Below, in pieces: positions 35,293 through 43,955 of a DNA stretch of 46,256 bases; within the stretch, counting starts at the first letter, position 1, and the number at the start of each line of letters is the position of its first letter. The position numbers and the translations under genes were made by a program. The DNA is from JBOGTC01 sp050692055 (GTDB lineage Bacteria; Chloroflexota; Limnocylindria; QHBO01), in assembly GCA_050692055.1 (NCBI GenBank), contig JBOGTC010000037.1:1-46256 (forward strand). The letters are read 5' to 3'. The notes beneath the pieces were generated by a model, which was not told where the DNA came from, did no database searches, and saw nothing but the letters and a program-made list of their open reading frames with translations.

Positions 35293-36297
35293 CTAGCCGT
35301 GAGCGGAAGCCGCTGCTCCGGGACCGATGACCTGGCGCAGCACCTCCGGCCCGACGTTGCGCCCGGTCAGCACGACGGCCACGCGCAGACCACGCACCGC
35401 GGGCAGCCGATTGGCGCGCAGGGCGGCGATGCCGAGCACGGCGCTGCCTTCGAGCAGGATGTGCGGAACCTCGAGCGACCAGCGCATGGCGTCGGCGATC
35501 TCGTCCTCGTCGACGAGCACGATCTCGTCCACGAGCTCGCGGCACATGGCCCAGGTGACGCTGCCGCGCTCGATGTTGCCGGCCACGCCGTCGGCCAGCG
35601 TCGGCGCGATCGGCATCGGTGCCGCCGAGCCGGTCTGGAAGAAGGCATACATCGGCGGCGAGGCCGATGGCTGCACGCCGATGAGCAGAAGGCCGGGCTT
35701 GATGGCTTTGGCCCACAGGCCGATGCCCGCGATGAGCCCGCCGCCGCCGATGGGCACCACCATCGCCTCGACCTCGGGCCAGTCCTCCAGGATCTCGACC
35801 GCCACCGTGGCCTGTCCGGCGATGACGTCGGGGTCGTTGTAGGGCGGCACGTACACCGCGAGCCCCGCGTCGTCCCGGCGGCGAGCCTCTGCCTCCGCGT
35901 CGTCGGTGTCGCGGCCCACGAGCTCGATCGTGCATCGGTCCGTCTCGAGCGTTCGCAGGCGCTCGAGCTTGGCCGGCGACACCGAGCCGCCCACGAGCAC
36001 GGTCAGGCCCATGCCGTGGCGGGTCGCGGCGGTCGCCACGGCGATGCCGTGGTTGCCGCTGCTGGCCGTCACGAGCCGTGCCTCCGGCCGGGCCTCGACG
36101 AGGAGCCCCACCTTGTTGTGGGCGCCGCGCGTCTTGAAGGCGCCTGTCGGCTGGATATCCTCCCGTTTCAGCCGAACCGCTGCGGCGCCGGCGTCGGATG
36201 CGAGCTCCGGCGAGGCCTCGAGCGGCGTGCGGAGCGCGATGCTCGCCAGGCGCCGGCGAGCGGCCAGCACGTCGGCCGGGGTTGGAGGGCGTGGCAT
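35293..36297 (-). CDS. Threonine/serine dehydratase (PLP enzyme)
   Basis: 334 aa from ATG 36297. Fold-type II PLP enzyme: Lys55 in PTGAFKTRGAHNK is the Schiff-base lysine. The phosphate loop is ASSGNHG (about residue 82), and a glycine-rich loop VVPIGGGGLIAG binds PLP. 'LVDEDEIADAMRW' and 'LEGSAVLGIAAL' are typical of the threonine dehydratase / serine racemase group. It lacks the C-terminal ACT-like regulatory domain of biosynthetic IlvA (about 500 aa), so it is more like catabolic TdcB or a hydroxy-amino-acid dehydratase. The frame upstream is Arg-rich and is rejected. Upstream neighbour is the unknown 125-aa protein. Confidence 0.88.
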   Translation of the reverse strand: MPRPPTPADVLAARRRLASIALRTPLEASPELASDAGAAAVRLKREDIQPTGAFKTRGAHNKVGLLVEARPEARLVTASSGNHGIAVATAATRHGMGLTVLVGGSVSPAKLERLRTLETDRCTIELVGRDTDDAEAEARRRDDAGLAVYVPPYNDPDVIAGQATVAVEILEDWPEVEAMVVPIGGGGLIAGIGLWAKAIKPGLLLIGVQPSASPPMYAFFQTGSAAPMPIAPTLADGVAGNIERGSVTWAMCRELVDEIVLVDEDEIADAMRWSLEVPHILLEGSAVLGIAALRANRLPAVRGLRVAVVLTGRNVGPEVLRQVIGPGAAASAHG

Positions 36298-36383
36298 GGT
36301 GATCGGAGTGTAGAGTGCGGCGTCACCAGCGAGGTTCTCACCTCGGTCGCCATACGGGGTCCGGCGCCGCGCGGGAACCGAGG

Positions 36384-36761
36384 TCAGGCGGCAGGCAAGG
36401 GCTCGGGAGCGGGCGCCATGCCGCGCAGGTCCCGCAGGCGGCGGCTGATGCGCATCAGCGAGCCGAGCCGATCCTCGATGCGCGCCCGTTCGACGGGCGT
36501 CGCCCAGTGACGCAGCGTGTAGTCGATCTCGTGCTTGTGGCGCGTGGCGGTCGTGAGCAGCTCCTCGATCTGAAGGCGTGCGTCGCGTGGCCGCGATTCG
36601 GCGCGGAGCTGGCGGTGGGACTCGAGGATGTCGAGGTAGTACGAGGTGGCGAGCCGATCGAGGTTGCGCTGGGCACCCTGCTCCCATGGCTCCGGCGGGC
36701 CGCCGAATCCAAACTTCCGCCACGCGTGCGCCTGCACCTGCTGCATCGGTCCCTTTCCCAT
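36384..36761 (-). CDS. Hypothetical protein, 125 aa
   Basis: No family recognised. Hydrophilic and helical ('LDRLATSYYLDILESHRQLRAESRPRDARLQIEELLTTATRHKHEIDYTLRHW'), no cysteine and no membrane segment, and a 'WATPVERARIEDRLGSLMRISRRLRDLRG' C-terminal region. The start may be ATG 36761 or ATG 36746; the latter has GGGA six to nine bases upstream. It is 86 bases from the dehydratase gene in the same orientation and could be part of that transcript. Confidence 0.6.
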   Translation of the reverse strand: MGKGPMQQVQAHAWRKFGFGGPPEPWEQGAQRNLDRLATSYYLDILESHRQLRAESRPRDARLQIEELLTTATRHKHEIDYTLRHWATPVERARIEDRLGSLMRISRRLRDLRGMAPAPEPLPAA

Positions 36762-36910
36762 TCGCTTGGGTGGCCTCTGCGCGGACGGTAGCCGCCGCGC
36801 GGCGCGCGGCCAATGACCGGTCGGGCTATCCAGGCACGTTACGAACGGTGGCGCACGATCCGCACCGCACCGATGCCCACCGGGTCACGAGCGATCGGAC
36901 CGCACCCGCA

Positions 36911-37132
36911 TCATCGACCCAGGCCGCGATGGAGGAAGGCGGCCATCTGGCCACGATCGACGGTGAGACTCGGGCAGAATCGCCCGTCGGCGCAGCCGGT
37001 CGTGATCCCGGCGGCGGCAAGAGCGTTGATGTCTGCCTCGAAGAGGCTGTCGGCGTCATCGCCCTTTGGCGGAGCGCCATTGAACGCGGTCAGGCCGGGA
37101 ACCGCACGTGGGGCGTGATCTCGGTTGACCAC
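36911..37132 (-). pseudogene. S-layer-homology (SLH) domain remnant
   Basis: The last 45 codons read 'FEADINALAAAGITTGCADGRFCPSLTVDRGQMAAFLHRGLGR', which is one clear SLH repeat (usual F.DI..LA..GITTGC...FCP...VTRGQMAAFL.RAL). Its first codons overlap the end of the F420 oxidoreductase in another frame, and no signal peptide or further SLH repeats are present, so this is a truncated fragment rather than a gene. It ends with a proper stop, consistent with being the C-terminal end of a lost surface protein. Confidence 0.55.
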
Positions 37133-38094
37133 AGCTCGAGCTGATCGGGATCGGGGGTCATGGTATGGAGCATGAAGTACTGCACGCCGGCGTCGACCCT
37201 CGCCTGGAGTCCGGCGACGATCTCCTCGGGCGTGCCGAACAGGTACACCGACTCGAGGTACTTTGGCCCGCGCTCCTCGCTCATCACCCGCAGGAAGGCA
37301 TGGTGCTGCTCCTCGCGGGCGTGAGCAGGATCGTTGGTCATGACCAGGTGCATGAAGTTCTCGTGGGCCACGAGGCAGGTTGCGGGATCGCGTCCGTGCG
37401 CGCGCAGATAGGTCTGCAGCTCGGCCCAGTCGCGTGCGATATCCTCCGGTGGCGCCGTGGGCCGCGGGATCCAGCCCTCCGATCGCAGCACGCGGGCCTT
37501 CACGGTCTCCACGAAGCGCGGCAGGTCGGGCGAGCTGGGATCGGCGAGTTGGGAGCCACCGCCGATCCAGACGTCGGGACGGCGTGAGGGCGGCGGCTCG
37601 ACGTACACGTCGCGTACCTGGTAGAAGCGGCCCTCGTAGGTGACCGTGTGCCCCTCGAGCAGGGGCAGCGCGATGTCCAGGATCTCGTCGGTACGCGCGC
37701 CACGCTCCGACTTCTTCGTGCCGACCGCCTCGAACTCGGGCGCGTACCAGCCGACCCCGGCGCCGAGGATGAAGCGGTTGTCGGACAGGAACTGCAGCGT
37801 CGCCAGCTGCTTCGCCAGCATCACCGGATGGCGGAGGGGGAGGATCGTGATCGACGTGCCCAGGCGCACGCGCCTCGTGACTCCGGCAGCCAGCGCCAGG
37901 GTGGTGATGGGCTCGAGCCAGGAGACGGAGTAGAAGCGCCTGGCGGCGAGCAGATGATCGGTGATGAACAGGGAGTCGAAGCCCAGCTCCTCCACGCGTT
38001 GCGCGAAATCGACGATCCCCGCGGCACGCTCCGGTCCGTCGCCCTCCCAGATATAGGAAGGGAGGAAGACACCGAATCGCGAGTTGGCTTCCAT
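37090..38094 (-). CDS. LLM-class F420-dependent oxidoreductase
   Basis: 334 aa. TIM-barrel luciferase-like fold with typical segments: 'FGVFLPSYIWEG', 'ELGFDSLFITDHLL', 'RVRLGTSITILPLRHPVMLAKQLATLQFLSDNRFILGAGVGWYAPEFEAVG', 'YEGRFYQVRDV' and 'RRPDVWIGGG'. The cofactor is probably F420 (or FMN); the substrate is unknown. It is divergent from the LacI gene with 122 bases between starts, so the LacI-type operators at 38167-38192 could also control this gene. Confidence 0.92.
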   Translation of the reverse strand: MEANSRFGVFLPSYIWEGDGPERAAGIVDFAQRVEELGFDSLFITDHLLAARRFYSVSWLEPITTLALAAGVTRRVRLGTSITILPLRHPVMLAKQLATLQFLSDNRFILGAGVGWYAPEFEAVGTKKSERGARTDEILDIALPLLEGHTVTYEGRFYQVRDVYVEPPPSRRPDVWIGGGSQLADPSSPDLPRFVETVKARVLRSEGWIPRPTAPPEDIARDWAELQTYLRAHGRDPATCLVAHENFMHLVMTNDPAHAREEQHHAFLRVMSEERGPKYLESVYLFGTPEEIVAGLQARVDAGVQYFMLHTMTPDPDQLELWSTEITPHVRFPA

Positions 38095-38166
38095 CGTGGG
38101 GCGGCTCCTTTCCAGTCCCGAAGCGCCATGCTGGAGAGCGCGGTACCGTCGTATGCTACAGTAGCA

Positions 38167-38192
38167 GCAATCGCTTTCTGCAATCGATTTCT
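38167..38192 (+). promoter_or_regulatory. Two tandem LacI-type operator sequences
   Basis: GCAATCGCTTTCT (38167-38179) and GCAATCGATTTCT (38180-38192) are a direct 13-base repeat. Each is a near-palindrome centred on CG of the kind bound by LacI/PurR proteins (consensus TGNAANCGNTTNCA). They end 24 bases before the LacI start. The repressor encoded downstream probably binds here, controlling its own operon. Confidence 0.65.
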
Positions 38193-38216
38193 ACGAGCGA
38201 AGCAAAGCGAGGGCCG

Positions 38217-39296
38217 ATGTCGGTCTACGACGTGGCACGGCGAGCGGGCGTGTCGGCTGCAACGGCGTCACGCGTTCTGTCGGGGTCTCCCTATCCGGTG
38301 CGCCCGACGACGCGCGAGCGCGTGCTGGTCGCGGCCGCGGAGCTGGAGTTCAGGCCGAACATGCTGGCGCGCGCGCTCGTTACCGCCCGCACTCATACCA
38401 TCGGCGCGATCGTCCACGACATCTCCGATCCGTACTTTGGCGAGATCGTGCGCGGCCTCGAGGACGCCGCGCGGCTGCGTGGCTACCAGGTCTTCGTCTG
38501 CAGCTCCGACCGGGATGCGGCTCGGGAGCTCGAATACGTGCAGTCACTCCTCGACCGGCGGGTGGACGGGGTCGTCTTCGCCGGCGGCGGCATCGAGGAT
38601 CGCGCCTATAAGGCTGATCTCCGGCGTCTGCTCGACGCGTTCCGCGGCAGGGGCGGCACGGTCGTGCGGCTGAGCCCGCACTCGTATCGAACGCCATCGG
38701 TGCAGCCGGACAACCGCGGGGGCGCGAAGGCGATGACGCGGCATCTCCTGGCCCTCGGCCATCGGCTCATTGCGTTCATCGGAGGGCCGCCGCAGCTCAC
38801 AACCAGCGCCGTGCGCTATGCCGGGCATGAGGAGGCGTTGGAGGAGGCCGGCATGCGCCCGGCGCCGGAGCTCAACGAGCCGGGTGGATTCACCATCGCG
38901 GGCGGCGCGAAGGCAATGGCGACCCTCCTGGATCGCTGCCCGGAGCTGACCGCCGTCTTCGCCGCCAACGACATGATGGCCTTCGGCGCGCTTCACGAGC
39001 TGCAGCGGCGAGGCGCGACCGTCCCCGATGACGTGTCGGTGGCCGGATTCGACGACATCTACATCGCCGCGCATGCACATCCGCCCCTGACCACCGTGCG
39101 GGTGCCGATGTACGAGATGGGCCGTCAGGGTGCCGTGCTCGCCCTGGATCTGCTCGACGGGCGGCGAGCACGATCGCTGCGCCTGCCGACGGTCGTCGTG
39201 GAGCGCGCCTCTGTTGGCCCGCCTCGCGGGCAGCGTGGCGCGAAGGGGGTTCCGAAACCACAGCGGAAAGTCGACAAGGAGGCATTGAGGGAATGA
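38217..39296 (+). CDS. LacI-family transcriptional regulator
   Basis: 359 aa. N-terminal helix-turn-helix 'MSVYDVARRAGVSAATASRVLSG' and hinge helix 'RPNMLARALVTARTHTIGAIV' are canonical. The effector domain is a periplasmic-binding-like fold (about 60-330) with 'GHRLIAFIGGP' and 'VFAANDMMAFGALHELQRRG', with the usual VAGFDDI. A basic tail of about 30 residues follows the domain. The ligand is unknown, presumably the solute of the downstream transporter. The stop overlaps the next ATG by four bases (ATGA). It is the first gene of the LacI/Liv/DUF993 operon. Confidence 0.95.
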   Translation: MSVYDVARRAGVSAATASRVLSGSPYPVRPTTRERVLVAAAELEFRPNMLARALVTARTHTIGAIVHDISDPYFGEIVRGLEDAARLRGYQVFVCSSDRDAARELEYVQSLLDRRVDGVVFAGGGIEDRAYKADLRRLLDAFRGRGGTVVRLSPHSYRTPSVQPDNRGGAKAMTRHLLALGHRLIAFIGGPPQLTTSAVRYAGHEEALEEAGMRPAPELNEPGGFTIAGGAKAMATLLDRCPELTAVFAANDMMAFGALHELQRRGATVPDDVSVAGFDDIYIAAHAHPPLTTVRVPMYEMGRQGAVLALDLLDGRRARSLRLPTVVVERASVGPPRGQRGAKGVPKPQRKVDKEALRE

Positions 39297-40555
39297 ACAG
39301 GAACCTGGCGACGACGTGGCTCGTGCTCCTCGCCCTGATCATGGTGGCGTGTGGCACGGGCCCAAGCCCCAGCCCAACAGCGGAGGCGCCACCGACCACC
39401 GATGAGACTGCCGCCGAGACCGACAGTGCGGCGACGGGCGATCCAATCCGCATCGGCATCTCGCTGCCGCTCACCGGCGACTTCACCGAGCCGGGCCAGG
39501 GCGTGCAGCGCGGTTACGAGGTGTGGGCAAGCGACGTCAACGCGGCCGGCGGACTGCTCGGACGTCAGGTCGAGCTCATCGTCGTCGATGACGCTTCCGA
39601 TGCCAACCGTGTCGTCAGCGACTACGAGCGGCTGATCACCGACGAGCAGGTGGACCTCGTCTTTGGGCCATTCTCCTCTCGGCTGGTGATCCCGGCCTCG
39701 GAGGTGGCCGAGCGCTATGAGATGCTCTTCGTGCAGCCGGCAGGTGCTGCGCCCGACGTCTTCAACCGCGGCCTGGAGTACCTCTTCTATGCCGCGCCGG
39801 CGACGGCAGACCGGCACGGCGTCCTGTTCGCCGACTACATCCTGGGCCTGCCCGAAGGCGAGCGCCCGGCGAGCGCGGCATATGCCATGCTCGACGATCC
39901 GTTCGCCATGGCCACCGCCGACGGCGTCCGCGCCGAGCTCGAGGCGAACGGGATCGAGACCGTGTTCAGCGAGATCTATCCTCCCGAGCAGACCGATTTC
40001 GCCACCATAGCGGCCGAGATCGCCGACAGCGGCGCCGAGCTGGTGGTGGGTGGGACGCAGTTCGAGGATGCGGTGGGCCTCGTGCGCGGTATGCAGGAGC
40101 TGGCCTTCCAGCCCCAGGCCGTGTTCATGACCACCGGTCCGACGATCCCCGACTTCGACGAGGCGGTGGGCGGTGCGGCGGAGGGCATTTTCGCCCCGGT
40201 GGGCTGGTCGCTCGACGCCGAGATCGAGTCGAACGTCGCATTCATCGAGTCGTATCGCGAGATGTTCGATGGCGACGATCCATCGGAGGATCCGGCCAAC
40301 GCGTACACCGTTGGGCAGGTCGTGTCACAGGCGGTGGAAGCGGTCGGATCGGTCGAGGACCAGGCGGCGCTGCGCGACTACGTTCGAGACAACGAGTTCG
40401 ACACGGTCGTGGGCCCGCTGTCGTTCAACGAGCGCGGAGAGCCACAGGGCGCGCACATGATCCTGCAATGGCAGGGTGGCGAGATCGAGATTGTCCTGGC
40501 CCCTGACGAGTCGGCGGTGACCGCGGAGCCGATCCACCCAAAGCCGGGCTGGTGA
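39293..40555 (+). CDS. Branched-chain-type ABC transporter substrate-binding lipoprotein
   Basis: 420 aa from ATG 39293 (GGAGG upstream). Lipobox MVACG near residue 20, then a Thr/Ser/Pro/Glu linker of about 35 residues and a LivJ-type Periplasmic-binding-6 domain: 'IRIGISLPLTGDFTEPGQGVQRGYEVWASDVNAAGGLLGRQVELIVVDD' and 'VDLVFGPFSSRLVIPASEVAE'. It is anchored outside the membrane and delivers an unknown solute to the permease. Family members bind leucine, amides, urea, aromatic acids and others, so the name LivJ is not used here. Confidence 0.93.
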   Translation: MNRNLATTWLVLLALIMVACGTGPSPSPTAEAPPTTDETAAETDSAATGDPIRIGISLPLTGDFTEPGQGVQRGYEVWASDVNAAGGLLGRQVELIVVDDASDANRVVSDYERLITDEQVDLVFGPFSSRLVIPASEVAERYEMLFVQPAGAAPDVFNRGLEYLFYAAPATADRHGVLFADYILGLPEGERPASAAYAMLDDPFAMATADGVRAELEANGIETVFSEIYPPEQTDFATIAAEIADSGAELVVGGTQFEDAVGLVRGMQELAFQPQAVFMTTGPTIPDFDEAVGGAAEGIFAPVGWSLDAEIESNVAFIESYREMFDGDDPSEDPANAYTVGQVVSQAVEAVGSVEDQAALRDYVRDNEFDTVVGPLSFNERGEPQGAHMILQWQGGEIEIVLAPDESAVTAEPIHPKPGW

Positions 40556-40591
40556 GCCCGGCTGCGGACCGCGGCTAGGAGGAGCGATCTC

Positions 40592-41476
40592 GTGCCATCG
40601 GGCTCGCTGCTCCTCCAGGCCGCGGCGCTCGGCCTGCTGACCGGAGGCGTGTACGCGCTGCTCGCCTCCGGTCTCACCCTGATCTTCGGCGTGATGCGCG
40701 TCGTGCACATCTCGCACGCTGCGTTTCTCATCCTGGCGGCGTACGTCAGCTACTTCGCCTACACCCTGCTGGGAATCGACCCACTCGTCTCGATGCTGGG
40801 TACGGTGCCGCTCTTCTTCGTCATCGGCTACCTCGTCCAGCGGCTGCTGCTGGCCAGGCTGCACGAGAACGTGACGATGATGTCCGTGCTCCTCACCTTT
40901 GCCTTCGCCATCAGCATCGAGGGCCTCATCGGCTTCTTCTGGACATCCTCGTTCCGGTCGATCAACGTGGAGTACGCGACCACGGCGGTCGAGCTCGCCG
41001 GCGTGCGGCTGCCGACCGATCGGCTCATCGGCTTCGCGGTGGCGATCGTGACGCTCGGGCTGCTGCTCGCCACACTGCGCTACACGAAGTACGGGCGGGC
41101 CCTGCGGGCGACGATTCAGCATCCGCAGGCAGCGCAGCTGATCGGCGTCGACACGGGGAAGGTCACCGCCTTCGGGTTCGGGCTGGGGCTGGCGACGACG
41201 GCGGCCGGCGGCGCGATCCTGGCGCTGATCATGACCTTCTTCCCCGCGGCGCATTACGGGTGGATCGCGCGGCTCATGGCGATCATCGTGGTCGGCGGCC
41301 TGGGAAGCATCCCGGGCGCGGCGCTGGCGGCGATCCTGATGGGCGTGGTCGAGTCGCTGACCCTGGTGCTGATCGACGCCACCTGGGCGGCGATGGTGTT
41401 CTACATCGCCCTGTTCGGCGTGCTCATCGTGCGGCCGCAGGGCTTCTTCGGAGGTCGACTTGCTGAGCGCTTCTAG
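40592..41476 (+). CDS. Branched-chain-type ABC transporter permease (LivH-like)
   Basis: 294 aa from GTG 40592 with GGAGG nearby (AGGAGCGATCTC). Eight or so predicted helices. Signature 'LLTGGVYALLASGLTLIFGVMRVVHISHAAFLILAAYVSYF' and 'ATIQHPQAAQLIGVDTGKVTAFGFGLGLATTAAGGAIL' (EAA-like loop) fit the LivH family of BPD_transp_2. It forms the channel with the next gene, which starts at 41460, 17 bases before this stop. Confidence 0.93.
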   Translation: MPSGSLLLQAAALGLLTGGVYALLASGLTLIFGVMRVVHISHAAFLILAAYVSYFAYTLLGIDPLVSMLGTVPLFFVIGYLVQRLLLARLHENVTMMSVLLTFAFAISIEGLIGFFWTSSFRSINVEYATTAVELAGVRLPTDRLIGFAVAIVTLGLLLATLRYTKYGRALRATIQHPQAAQLIGVDTGKVTAFGFGLGLATTAAGGAILALIMTFFPAAHYGWIARLMAIIVVGGLGSIPGAALAAILMGVVESLTLVLIDATWAAMVFYIALFGVLIVRPQGFFGGRLAERF

Positions 41477-42467
41477 GCGCAGCTGGCTTGGCGCTGCCGC
41501 GGTCATCGGGATCGCCGCGGTGGCGGTCGCCTACCCGGTGCTGGTCGAGAACCCGTTCTATCGCTACCTCGGCGTGCTGACGGTGATGTACATGGCACTG
41601 GCCATGGGCTGGAACATCATGGGCGGGTCGACCGGCTACGTCTCGCTGGGCCACACCGCCTTCTTCGGCCTCGGCGCGTACCTGACCGGCCTGGCCGTGG
41701 TGCGCCTTGGCCTGCCGCCGTTTCCGATGGCGATCGTCGCGGGCCTCGCCGTGACGTTCTTCGCCGTCGGCGTGGGCTATGCCGCGCTGCGCACGCGCGG
41801 GGCGAGCTTCGTGATCGTCACGCTGGCGCTGGTGTACATCCTCGGCCTGGTGGCGCAGGGCTGGCGCGACCTGACCGGCGGCTCCATTGGGCTCAGCCTG
41901 CCGACCATCGAGGGCTTCGGCGCCGGCGACATCCACGTCCCCTTCTACTACGCCTTTCTGCTCCTGCTGGCCGTCGTGACGGGAACGTCATGGTGGATCG
42001 GGCGCTCGAAGTTCGGGATGGGGCTGCGCGCGATCCGCGAGGACGAGGACAAGGCCGAGTCGCTCGGCGTCGACACCATGCGCTACAAGGTCATCGCCTT
42101 CGCCCTCTCGGCGGGATTCGTGGGCATCGGCGGCGGACTCTATGCGTACTGGTTCCGCCACCTGGACCCGATCTTCGTGTTCGACATCGTCATCGGCGTG
42201 AACATGATCCTGATGGCGCTGATCGGAGGCATGCGAACGCTGTTCGGCCCGATCCTGGGCGCCCTGCTCATCGCGCCCGGCTCCGAGCTGATCGCTGCGC
42301 GGCTGGGCGAGACGCAGATCCACCTGTTCGCGACGGGCCTGCTGCTGGCCGTCGTCGTGCTGCTGATGCCGGAGGGGATCATCCCGTCGCTGCGCGACCT
42401 CGTCGCTCGCCTGCGACCGCCCTCGGCCAGCATCCGGGAGCAGCGAGCAGGGGAGAACAGCCGATGA
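41460..42467 (+). CDS. Branched-chain-type ABC transporter permease (LivM-like)
   Basis: 335 aa from TTG 41460, overlapping the previous gene by 17 bases. About nine helices. 'LGVLTVMYMALAMGWNIMGGSTGYVSLGHTAFFGLGAYLTGL' is the LivM signature, and 'LRAIREDEDKAESLGVDTMRYKVIAFALSAGFVGIGGGLYAYW' is the conserved cytoplasmic loop that contacts the ATPases. The stop overlaps the next ATG by four bases. Confidence 0.93.
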   Translation: MLSASRRSWLGAAAVIGIAAVAVAYPVLVENPFYRYLGVLTVMYMALAMGWNIMGGSTGYVSLGHTAFFGLGAYLTGLAVVRLGLPPFPMAIVAGLAVTFFAVGVGYAALRTRGASFVIVTLALVYILGLVAQGWRDLTGGSIGLSLPTIEGFGAGDIHVPFYYAFLLLLAVVTGTSWWIGRSKFGMGLRAIREDEDKAESLGVDTMRYKVIAFALSAGFVGIGGGLYAYWFRHLDPIFVFDIVIGVNMILMALIGGMRTLFGPILGALLIAPGSELIAARLGETQIHLFATGLLLAVVVLLMPEGIIPSLRDLVARLRPPSASIREQRAGENSR

Positions 42468-43195
42468 CCTACTTCGCCACGCAGGGGCTGCACCGCGCCT
42501 TCGGCGGCGTGACGGCGGTGGATCGCGCGTCGGTGGAGCTGATCGAGGGCAGGGTCAACGGCCTCATCGGACCGAACGGCAGCGGCAAGACCACGTTCTT
42601 CAACCTGGTCACGGGCATGATCCGGCCCGATGCCGGCTCGGTGACGTACCGGGACCGCCAGATCGGCGGCCGCCAGCCGCACGAGATCGCGCAGGCGGGG
42701 ATCGGGCGCACCTTCCAGGTGACTCGGCTCTTCCCGCGCATGACGGTGCTCGAGAATATGCTCGTTGCGCTGCGGCGAGGTGGAATCGGTTCGCTGCTGC
42801 GCAGCGCGCTGCATGGCATCGAGATCGAGCGTGCCGAAGCGTGGCTGCAGCGGGTGGGCATCGATCACCTGCGCGAGGCCGAGGCTCGGCGCCTGTCGTA
42901 CGGGCAGCAGAAGCTGCTCGAGCTGGCGGCGGTGATGATGGCGGAGCCCGATCTGATCCTGCTCGACGAGCCGGCCGGTGGGGTGAACCCCGTCATGATC
43001 GAGCGCATCGCCGATCTCGTCCGCGAGCTGAACGCCGAGGGCCATACGTTCTTCGTGGTCGAGCACAACATGGAGATGGTGATGAAGCTGTGCCACCACG
43101 TGGTCGTCTTCCGCGCCGGTGCGCCCATTGCCGCCGGTCCGCCGGACGAGATTCGCGACGATCCGCGCGTGCTCGAGGCCTACCTCGGTGTCTGA
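42464..43195 (+). CDS. Branched-chain-type ABC transporter ATPase (LivG-like)
   Basis: 243 aa from ATG 42464. Walker A GPNGSGKTT, 'GIGRTFQVTRLFPRMTVLENMLVA', a divergent signature with LSYGQQKLLELA, Walker B ILLDEPAGGVNP and the switch His in VEHNM. The 'AGGVNP' after Walker B is typical of LivG. It energises transport with the next gene as its partner. Eight-base overlap with livF-like gene. Confidence 0.93.
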   Translation: MTYFATQGLHRAFGGVTAVDRASVELIEGRVNGLIGPNGSGKTTFFNLVTGMIRPDAGSVTYRDRQIGGRQPHEIAQAGIGRTFQVTRLFPRMTVLENMLVALRRGGIGSLLRSALHGIEIERAEAWLQRVGIDHLREAEARRLSYGQQKLLELAAVMMAEPDLILLDEPAGGVNPVMIERIADLVRELNAEGHTFFVVEHNMEMVMKLCHHVVVFRAGAPIAAGPPDEIRDDPRVLEAYLGV

Positions 43196-43955
43196 GCCCA
43201 CCGCTCCCGTCCTGGAGCTCGACGACGTTGAGGCGGGTTACGGGCAGGCGGCCCTGGTGCTCCGCGGCCTGTCGGTGAGGGTCCAGCCTGGCGAAGTCGT
43301 GTGCCTCGTGGGCCCGAACGGCGCCGGCAAATCGACGGTGCTTCGCGTGGCCAGCGGCCTGCTCCGCCCCAGTGCCGGCCGTGTTCGATTGAACGGGACC
43401 GATGTGACCGGCCGCTCGCCGCAGAAGCTCCTGGCGCTCGGCCTGGTCCACGTGATGCAGGGGCACAGCGTCTTTCCCGAGATGACGGTGGGCGAGAACG
43501 TGGTCATGGGCGGCTACTCGATCGGCAGCCGTGCCCTGGCCCGCGAGCGGCTCGACGCGGTGCGCGAGCACTTCCCGCTCGTCAGGGACCGATGGAAGAC
43601 CCTCGCCGGCCTGCTGTCCGGCGGCCAGCAGAAGATGGTCGAGTTCGCGCGCTCGATGATGCTCGACCCGCAGATCCTGCTGCTCGACGAGCCCTCGTGC
43701 GGGCTGGAGCCGCGGGCGGTGGCGACCGTGTTTGCCGAGATCGATCGGCTGCGCGGCGCAGGCAAGGCGATCCTGCTGGTCGAGCAGAACGCTCGCAGCG
43801 CGCTGCGCATGTCCGATCGCGGCTGCGTTCTCGACCTCGGTCGCGTGGCCATCGACGGGCCCGCTCCCGCGTTGCTCGACGACCCGCAGCTCGGTTCGCT
43901 GTACCTGGGCGCCGCCCCGGGGCGCGAGGCGCTCGGCAGCCCGCCGCCGGCCTGA
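43188..43955 (+). CDS. Branched-chain-type ABC transporter ATPase (LivF-like)
   Basis: 255 aa from GTG 43188. Walker A GPNGAGKST, 'GLVHVMQGHSVFPEMTVGENVVMGG', signature LLSGGQQKMVEFAR, Walker B ILLLDEPSCGLEP, and 'ILLVEQNARSALRMSDRG'. The 'VEQNA' switch and 'SCGLEP' are typical of LivF. The C-terminal tail has 'LYLGAAPG'. The stop overlaps the next ATG by one base (TGATG), so the DUF993 gene is translated in the same operon. Confidence 0.94.
   Translation: MSEPTAPVLELDDVEAGYGQAALVLRGLSVRVQPGEVVCLVGPNGAGKSTVLRVASGLLRPSAGRVRLNGTDVTGRSPQKLLALGLVHVMQGHSVFPEMTVGENVVMGGYSIGSRALARERLDAVREHFPLVRDRWKTLAGLLSGGQQKMVEFARSMMLDPQILLLDEPSCGLEPRAVATVFAEIDRLRGAGKAILLVEQNARSALRMSDRGCVLDLGRVAIDGPAPALLDDPQLGSLYLGAAPGREALGSPPPA

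Noticed and set aside
38152..38157. TATGCT as a -10 box before the LacI operon
   Set aside because: It sits in a suitable place, but the -35 region is poor; sigma specificity in this lineage is unknown, so it was not called.
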